Source: Methanosphaera sp. rholeuAM130 (GTDB lineage: Archaea; Methanobacteriota; Methanobacteria; Methanobacteriales; Methanobacteriaceae). Taken from it: DNA of 10,968 nucleotides. Shown one piece after another: positions 6,879 to 10,968 of the stretch (position 1 is its first letter; each line of letters opens with the position of its first letter). The notes under the pieces are model-generated. The model saw only the letters and a program-made list of their open reading frames with translations, was not told the origin of the DNA and searched no databases. The stretch covers positions 1 through 10,968 of the forward strand of contig MUZY01000240.1 of the NCBI GenBank assembly GCA_003266065.1, written 5' to 3'. Position numbers and translations under genes: made by a program.

Positions 6879-7667
6879 CTATTTCAATACATGATTCAAA
6901 TCGTTCAGATAAGATTCGATAACTTCCTTATTATTGCTTTCTAAAATGCTGCTTCCGATAAGTACTCCGTCTGCACCGTAACTTTTAAGTGTTTGTGCGT
7001 CCCGGATATTTTTTACCCCGCTTTCCGAAATCATATAATTCGGTATGAATTCTTTCAATTCTTTTGTCGTTTCCAGATTGATGGTAAAATCTTTTAAGTT
7101 TCTATTATTAACGCCTATAATCTGTGGATTGTACTTTTCAACATTCAACAGGTCTTCAATGCTGTGGCATTCAACAATGGCATCCATTCCCAACTCGTAG
7201 GTTATATTAAGATATTCTTCAATATCCGGCGTGATTCCTTCAATTAACAGAACGCAACTGGCATCATTCAATGCGGCTTCATAAATCATATATTCGTCAA
7301 TGAAGAAATCCTTTCGTAGCAATGGTTTTGATGTGAATTTTTTCGCATTTTTAAGGTTTTTTAAGTTACTGTTAAAGTACAGGTTCTCCGTCAATATGCT
7401 TATGGCATCCACTGGACATTTGTCATATATCCGGATGATTTCTTCAAGACTCAAGTTGCTGATATGCCCTTTGGATGGGCTGGCTACTTTATATTCGCAA
7501 ATTAAACTACATCCATCCTCTTTAAGTTTATCTTGAAATTCATACTTAATTGAATTCGTTGATTTAAAATCACAGGCTTTCCTTTTCAAGTCTTCAGTTG
7601 AAATATTCTTTTTTTTATTTTCAATAATTGTCCTTTTGTTTTTGATAATCTCTTCAACTTTGTTCAT
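6879..7667 (-). CDS. trpC: Indole-3-glycerol phosphate synthase
   Basis: TrpC closes the indole ring of CdRP by decarboxylation and dehydration. The 262-residue TIM barrel has all expected landmarks: CEYKVASPSKG with Lys60, and Ser63-Pro-Ser65 for phosphate; ISILTE; LLRKDFF with the catalytic Lys119; VECH with Glu166; IGVNNRNL (184-191); ISESGV; and GADGVLIGSSIL for phosphate. An N-terminal helical extension (about 1-50) covers the barrel as usual. The ATG at 7667 starts 12 bases after the trpG stop; the site before it is weak (GTTGAT), so coupling to trpG is probable. It is a stand-alone enzyme, not fused to TrpF. Confidence 0.95.
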   Translation of the reverse strand: MNKVEEIIKNKRTIIENKKKNISTEDLKRKACDFKSTNSIKYEFQDKLKEDGCSLICEYKVASPSKGHISNLSLEEIIRIYDKCPVDAISILTENLYFNSNLKNLKNAKKFTSKPLLRKDFFIDEYMIYEAALNDASCVLLIEGITPDIEEYLNITYELGMDAIVECHSIEDLLNVEKYNPQIIGVNNRNLKDFTINLETTKELKEFIPNYMISESGVKNIRDAQTLKSYGADGVLIGSSILESNNKEVIESYLNDLNHVLK

Positions 7668-7679
7668 TTAAATCAACAC

Positions 7680-8246
7680 TCATATTTCCAGAAAGTTTTC
7701 AATTATCTTATGACCGTAACTGCTTCCAATGGATTCCGGATGAAACTGTACTCCATAAGTCGGATACTTTTTGTGTTCGATTGACATGATGATCATATCG
7801 TCAGTATAAGATGTAATCTTTATGTCATCCGGAATTTTATCTTCATCACATATTAATGAATGATATCTGACTATCTCAAATCTTTCAGGGATATCATTAA
7901 ACAGCGGTGAATCCATATGGTATATTTCATCCATTTTGCCATGTACGGGATTTCCTTTTTTAATTCTTCCACCGTAGGCTTCATATATCCCTTGATTTCC
8001 AAGGCATACTCCGAGTATTGGAGTATCATTAAATTTTCTTATGACTTTGCCGCAAATACCGAAATCTTTCTTATTTGCAGGACATCCAGGACCGGGTGAA
8101 ACTACGATATGGTCGGGATTGATATTTTCAATCTCGTCGATAGTAATTTTATCGTTTCTTTTTACAAGAACGTCTTCTTCGAATTCTTTAAGTATCTGAT
8201 ATAGGTTATATGTGAAAGAATCATAGTTGTCCAATAGCAGTATCAT
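7680..8246 (-). CDS. trpG: Anthranilate synthase glutamine amidotransferase subunit (component II)
   Basis: TrpG hydrolyses glutamine and channels ammonia to TrpE. The 188-residue class I amidotransferase has the normal start MILLLDNYDSFTYNL, the oxyanion segment SPGPG (50-54), the nucleophile Cys81 in GVCLGNQ, and His169/Glu171 in QFHPES, so the catalytic triad is complete. The residue after the nucleophile loop is Asn84 where the family nearly always has His (GVCLGHQ); the codon is AAT, one base from CAT. A close relative is PabA, but the adjacent trpE and operon context decide for TrpG. The ATG at 8246 overlaps the trpE stop as ATGA, and AGGAG lies eight to nine bases upstream. Confidence 0.95.
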   Translation of the reverse strand: MILLLDNYDSFTYNLYQILKEFEEDVLVKRNDKITIDEIENINPDHIVVSPGPGCPANKKDFGICGKVIRKFNDTPILGVCLGNQGIYEAYGGRIKKGNPVHGKMDEIYHMDSPLFNDIPERFEIVRYHSLICDEDKIPDDIKITSYTDDMIIMSIEHKKYPTYGVQFHPESIGSSYGHKIIENFLEI

Positions 8247-9619
8247 TTTAAAAACTCCTGTGTGGATATTTTAAGCGTTTCTAGCAGTGCTCTTCTTTTG
8301 TTTCTGCATTCTTCATATTCCTTTTCAGGATCGGAATCATATACTATTCCTGCTCCGGCTTGTATTTCTGCCCTGTTGTCGAAAGTGGTTAGTGTCCTGA
8401 TTGTGATTGCGAAATCCGCATCACCGTTTAATGAAAAGTAGCCAACCGCTCCACCGTATGGTCCACGTGCAGTTTTCTCCAAGTTGTTTATGATTTCCAT
8501 CGCACGTATCTTTGGTGCCCCGCTAAGTGTTCCTGCAGGAAATAGACTGCTGAATGCATCAATCGCATCATATTCCTCTTTCAGTTTAGCACATACGTGA
8601 CTTACTATGTGCTGTACGTGTGAAAATTTTTTTATCTCGTTAAACTTGTCTACATTAACGCTTCCTGTTTTGCTTATTCTTCCAATATCGTTTCTTGCCA
8701 AATCGACCAGCATCAGATGTTCTGCCAGTTCTTTTTCATCGTTGAGCAAGTCTTTTTCTAACTGTTTATCTTCCATTTCCGTTTTGCCACGTATTCTTGT
8801 ACCTGCAATAGGATATGTTTCAATGACATCCTCTTCAAGTCTCATCAGCATTTCGGGGCTTGAACCTATGATTTCCCTCTGATTGAATTTGATATGATAC
8901 ATGTACGGTGATGGGTTAATTTCTCTTAGATTTTCATAAAATGTTATTTTATTTCCTTCCAAGTAGAGATTTTGGGGATTGGATATTACTGCTTGGAATA
9001 TGTCCCCATTCGTTATATGTTCTTTTGCTTTTCTGACTGCATTGGTGTATTCTTCTTCTTGAAAATCTTCCTCAATGAGTTTATATTGAAGAGTTTTCTT
9101 TTGACATTTCTTGTCGTTCATTTCACGTATCTGTTCTAACCTGTTCTCGTTGACAGTTAGATATTCACAGCTATTGTGGATATGGTCGTATATAATACAA
9201 TCGAGATACAATCCGAATTCAAAGTCAGGATAAACGCTTTTATATGTTGGAACGTCTTCGAAGTATTTGATTGATTCATAGGATACGTAACCTATCAGTC
9301 CTCCACAAAATCCTTTTTTGTCAAAATCGTTATTTGTCAACTCTTTCAAATCCAGGAAGGGATTTGTGCTTTGGTAGTTGAGTGTATCATCATTAAGTTT
9401 TATTGTCACATTGCTGTCGTGTGCCGTTATTATGGCTATGGGATCAAATCCTATTATTGAATATCTGGATAATTTGTTGTCATTTTCCATGGATTCAAAT
9501 AGGAATACATTGTCGTATTTGTCATATAATATTTTAAATAATTCTATAGCTTCTTTAACTTCTATTTTTTCACTTTTTATTTCTTTAATCAATTCTTTTA
9601 AGTAGCCAAAAACATTCAC
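8243..9619 (-). CDS. trpE: Anthranilate synthase chorismate-binding subunit (component I)
   Basis: TrpE converts chorismate to anthranilate using ammonia from TrpG, and is the usual site of tryptophan feedback. The 458 residues show the N-terminal FLFESME (39-45; the LLES element that binds feedback Trp), INPSPYMYHI (235-243), YPIAGTRIRG (269-278), LVDLARNDIGR (304-314), VQHIVS, the chorismate signature FPAGTLSGAPKIRAMEII (360-377), GGAVGYFSLNGD and AGAGIV (421-426). The protein contains no tryptophan. The start is GTG at 9619, the first possible start after an in-frame TGA (9628-9626), and it has no good ribosome binding site at normal distance. AGGTTGAT (9640-9633) fits an out-of-frame ATG at 9629 better. 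The first genuine in-frame ATG is at codon 44, inside the conserved region, so it cannot be the start. Confidence 0.94.
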   Translation of the reverse strand: MNVFGYLKELIKEIKSEKIEVKEAIELFKILYDKYDNVFLFESMENDNKLSRYSIIGFDPIAIITAHDSNVTIKLNDDTLNYQSTNPFLDLKELTNNDFDKKGFCGGLIGYVSYESIKYFEDVPTYKSVYPDFEFGLYLDCIIYDHIHNSCEYLTVNENRLEQIREMNDKKCQKKTLQYKLIEEDFQEEEYTNAVRKAKEHITNGDIFQAVISNPQNLYLEGNKITFYENLREINPSPYMYHIKFNQREIIGSSPEMLMRLEEDVIETYPIAGTRIRGKTEMEDKQLEKDLLNDEKELAEHLMLVDLARNDIGRISKTGSVNVDKFNEIKKFSHVQHIVSHVCAKLKEEYDAIDAFSSLFPAGTLSGAPKIRAMEIINNLEKTARGPYGGAVGYFSLNGDADFAITIRTLTTFDNRAEIQAGAGIVYDSDPEKEYEECRNKRRALLETLKISTQEFLK

Positions 9620-9629
9620 TCTTTTTCAT
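9585..9629 (-). CDS. Candidate 14-codon leader ORF overlapping the trpE start
   Basis: ATG at 9629 opens MKKSECFWLLKRID and ends at TAA 9587-9585. It lies in the +1 frame relative to trpE and spans the trpE GTG at 9619. AGGTTGAT lies eight bases before this ATG but 18 before the GTG, so ribosomes would be expected to load here first. It contains one Trp codon (9608-9606). It may be a coupled leader, a regulatory peptide, a frameshift remnant of the real trpE start, or chance. Confidence 0.3.
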   Translation of the reverse strand: MKKSECFWLLKRID

Positions 9630-9661
9630 TTTATCAACCTTTTCAAGTTCTATATTATTAT

Positions 9662-9673
9662 TACATCAATGTA
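9662..9673. promoter_or_regulatory. Candidate TrpY operator at the trpE promoter (TRP-box-like inverted repeat)
   Basis: TACATcaATGTA is an inverted repeat with five-base arms and includes TGTACT (9670-9675), one base from the TGTACA TRP box described for Methanothermobacter TrpY. It lies between the likely trpE TATA box and its transcription start, where bound protein would block polymerase. Confidence 0.55.
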
Positions 9674-9674
9674 C

Positions 9675-9682
9675 TATTTAAA
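9675..9682 (-). promoter_or_regulatory. TATA box of the trp operon
   Basis: On the - strand TTTAAATA predicts a transcription start near 9653-9655, giving a leader of about 24 bases to the ATG at 9629 and about 34 to the trpE GTG. It lies between the two TGTA/TACA inverted repeats. Confidence 0.5.
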
Positions 9683-9689
9683 TGTTTAG

Positions 9690-9705
9690 TGTATAAATTT
9701 ATACA
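9690..9705. promoter_or_regulatory. Perfect 16-bp palindrome overlapping the trpY promoter (candidate TrpY operator)
   Basis: TGTATAAATTTATACA is a perfect palindrome with TGTA/TACA ends. It contains TATAAATT (9692-9699), the likely TATA box of trpY, which predicts a start near 9721. Its centre is exactly 30 bp from that of the inverted repeat at 9662-9673. Autoregulation of trpY through this site is an inference based on the known behaviour of TrpY. Confidence 0.6.
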
Positions 9706-9759
9706 TTAACTATAATTTTATTAACTTCAATGGCTAATATATTACTGAGGATGTCGAAC

Positions 9760-10263
9760 ATGTGGAAAAATACTATTGAAAAATTCGAAAAATACCCTTC
9801 ACAACAGAAGGTCATCATTAAATTACTACAGTTGGGATTAAAAATAACCGAAAATAAAAAGATATGCTGTGGTGATGTGGAAATAAATATGTCTTCGTTA
9901 GCAAAATCAATTAATACAGATAGACGTGTTATAATGTCAACAATAGAAAATATATTGAAGGATGATGAGCTGAAGAATATCTTTTCCAATATCACACCTG
10001 CAGGTCCCGTCCTGTCAGAAATATCACAACCGTTGGGATTGGGTGTAATAGAAATAGAGGGATTGGCGGAAAAATATGGGATATTAAGTAAAGTATCGAA
10101 AATATTGGCCGATGAAAGAATATCCATACTGCAGGTATATGCTTCAGATCCATACTTGACGTTGACGCCGCATATGACGCTGGTTACGGACAAACTGATT
10201 GCGGGTGATACCATACAACTCCTATTAAAAATTGAAGGAGTAACCAAGGTATCAATTTATTAA
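9760..10263 (+). CDS. trpY: TrpY-like tryptophan-responsive transcriptional repressor
   Basis: This 167-residue protein fits TrpY, the methanobacterial repressor that binds tryptophan and TRP boxes to shut off its own gene and the divergent trpEGCFBAD operon. The N-terminal half carries a winged-helix-like segment (INMSSLAKSINTDRRVIMSTI), and the C-terminal part (from about GLGVIEIEGLAEKYGILSKV) has an ACT-like ligand-binding pattern ending in MTLVTDKLI and IEGVTKVSIY. It is divergent from trpE, exactly as in Methanothermobacter, and the shared control region contains TGTA/TACA palindromes. Three in-frame ATGs compete at 9730, 9751 and 9760. GAGG (9747-9750) is nine bases before 9760 but directly abuts 9751, so 9760 is chosen; 9730 would need an almost leaderless message. 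Residue 2 of the chosen start is Trp. The family call rests on context plus domain pattern. Confidence 0.82.
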   Translation: MWKNTIEKFEKYPSQQKVIIKLLQLGLKITENKKICCGDVEINMSSLAKSINTDRRVIMSTIENILKDDELKNIFSNITPAGPVLSEISQPLGLGVIEIEGLAEKYGILSKVSKILADERISILQVYASDPYLTLTPHMTLVTDKLIAGDTIQLLLKIEGVTKVSIY

Positions 10264-10323
10264 AAATGTCAATTAGGCAAATTAAACTATTTTATTCTAG
10301 TATTGTGAAAAAATAAAATAACC

Positions 10324-10330
10324 AAAAAAA
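10324..10330 (-). terminator. Oligo-T terminator of the MarR-like gene
   Basis: On the - strand a run of seven T (10330-10324) starts about 17 bases after the stop codon. A short GGAG/CTCC pairing precedes it and a second T6 tract follows. For trpY on the + strand only a weak T4 stretch is visible in the 83-base convergent gap, so its terminator is not identified. Confidence 0.5.
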
Positions 10331-10346
10331 GTAAATATTGTGGAGA

Positions 10347-10877
10347 TTAATAAACTCCTTTTTGTTGTTTTTTAAGAAGATAACTAATTTCCATGGCTGG
10401 AATTGCAATCTGTTTCAATAATTTCAGCAACTCTTCTTTATCTTCAAGATCTTCACTAATTTCTTCTTCCCATGCAAGTTCCTTTTCTTTAATTTCCTTA
10501 ATCAATTCCTGACCCTTTTGAGTAATTACAAAGTCATATGGAAGACCGTTATCCGGTTCTTCTATTACTATAATAATGCCTTTTTTCTCTAGTTTTTTGT
10601 ATCTTTTCAGGAATAGTTTTTGGTGAAGTTCATATAATTCGGGAATTTCATCCGGGTTTTCCATCAGTTTTTGATATTGTTTGATTCTGACATTTTTATG
10701 ATGTTTTTTGTCGTGTTTAATTACCTGTTTAAATAGTTTTATTTCACTTTCATGTAGATGTATGCTTAAGTTTGCTTTAAGATATGCCATTTTTGAGGTT
10801 TCAAGTAATGATATCAGTGTATTTATTTCTTCTAAGTTGTTTATAACTGTATTATGTGGATGTTTTATTTTATTCAT
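10347..10877 (-). CDS. Probable MarR-type winged-helix transcriptional regulator
   Basis: This 176-residue charged protein has the C-terminal half of a MarR-like winged helix. LFLKRYKKLEKKGIIIVI (about 88-105) matches the end of a recognition helix and the 'LekkGlI' strand, followed by a wing with DNG and then VITQKGQELIKEIKEKEL, the typical 'lT.kG.el' helix. The N-terminal part is helical with many Lys and His (HDKKHHKN). No ligand pocket or cysteine switch can be named, and the target is unknown. It converges on trpY, so co-regulation with trp is not implied. The start at 10877 has a near-ideal AAGGTGAT site three bases upstream. The alternative is another DNA-binding protein of winged-helix type. 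The promoter lies at the window edge and the next gene upstream is not visible. Confidence 0.6.
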   Translation of the reverse strand: MNKIKHPHNTVINNLEEINTLISLLETSKMAYLKANLSIHLHESEIKLFKQVIKHDKKHHKNVRIKQYQKLMENPDEIPELYELHQKLFLKRYKKLEKKGIIIVIEEPDNGLPYDFVITQKGQELIKEIKEKELAWEEEISEDLEDKEELLKLLKQIAIPAMEISYLLKKQQKGVY

Positions 10878-10926
10878 CTAATCACCTTTATATAAAATTT
10901 AATTATACTATATTTTAATTTAATTG

Positions 10927-10934
10927 ATTTATAT
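10927..10934 (-). promoter_or_regulatory. Likely TATA box of the MarR-like gene
   Basis: On the - strand ATATAAAT, preceded by an A-run that fits a BRE, lies about 50 bases before the ATG at 10877. It predicts a start near 10906 and a leader of about 29 bases that contains the AAGGTGAT site. Confidence 0.4.
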
Positions 10935-10968
10935 TTTTTAGGGTAGAGTACTTGACATAATTATATTT

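Noticed and set aside
9699..10247. 182-codon open frame on the - strand opposite trpY
   Set aside because: It is antisense to a well-supported regulator, shows no domain pattern, and its composition is a shadow of the sense codons.

Overview
The window looks like a chromosomal segment of an AT-rich methanogenic archaeon of the Methanobacteriales (Methanobrevibacter/Methanosphaera type). The reasons are the trpEGCFBAD gene order, a divergent TrpY-like repressor gene beside trpE (the arrangement known from Methanothermobacter), archaeal TATA-like promoters, oligo-T terminators and GGTGAT/GGAGGT-type ribosome binding sites. The genus is an inference. No mobile element, CRISPR array, rRNA or tRNA was recognised.

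Layout. 1-180 is the C-terminal end of a gene on the + strand, probably a small ferredoxin-like protein. 181-439 is intergenic, with an oligo-T terminator and a possible promoter. 440-1492 (+) encodes a MurG-like GT-B glycosyltransferase. It converges on a flavin disulfide reductase related to dihydrolipoamide dehydrogenase (1607-2911, -), and hairpin/T-run terminators lie between the two. 3026-9619 (-) is a complete seven-gene tryptophan operon, transcribed trpE, trpG, trpC, trpF, trpB, trpA, trpD, which ends at an oligo-T terminator near 2990. A 110-140 bp divergent control region separates trpE from trpY (+). A MarR-like winged-helix regulator (10347-10877, -) converges on trpY.

How the genes work together. 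TrpE and TrpG convert chorismate and glutamine to anthranilate. TrpD, TrpF and TrpC carry this to indole-3-glycerol phosphate, and the TrpA/TrpB complex makes tryptophan. TrpY, with a DNA-binding N-terminus and an ACT-like C-terminus, is expected to sense tryptophan and repress both its own gene and the operon. The control region holds two TGTA/TACA inverted repeats whose centres are exactly 30 bp apart, overlapping the likely TATA boxes.

The pathway itself is familiar. The points most worth a second look are: a 14-codon ORF containing a Trp codon, with the better ribosome binding site, that overlaps the GTG start of trpE in another frame; the two-palindrome operator; the altered redox motif (C-x4-C-x3-C) in the disulfide reductase; and the near absence of tryptophan from the seven Trp enzymes (2 in 2147 residues).
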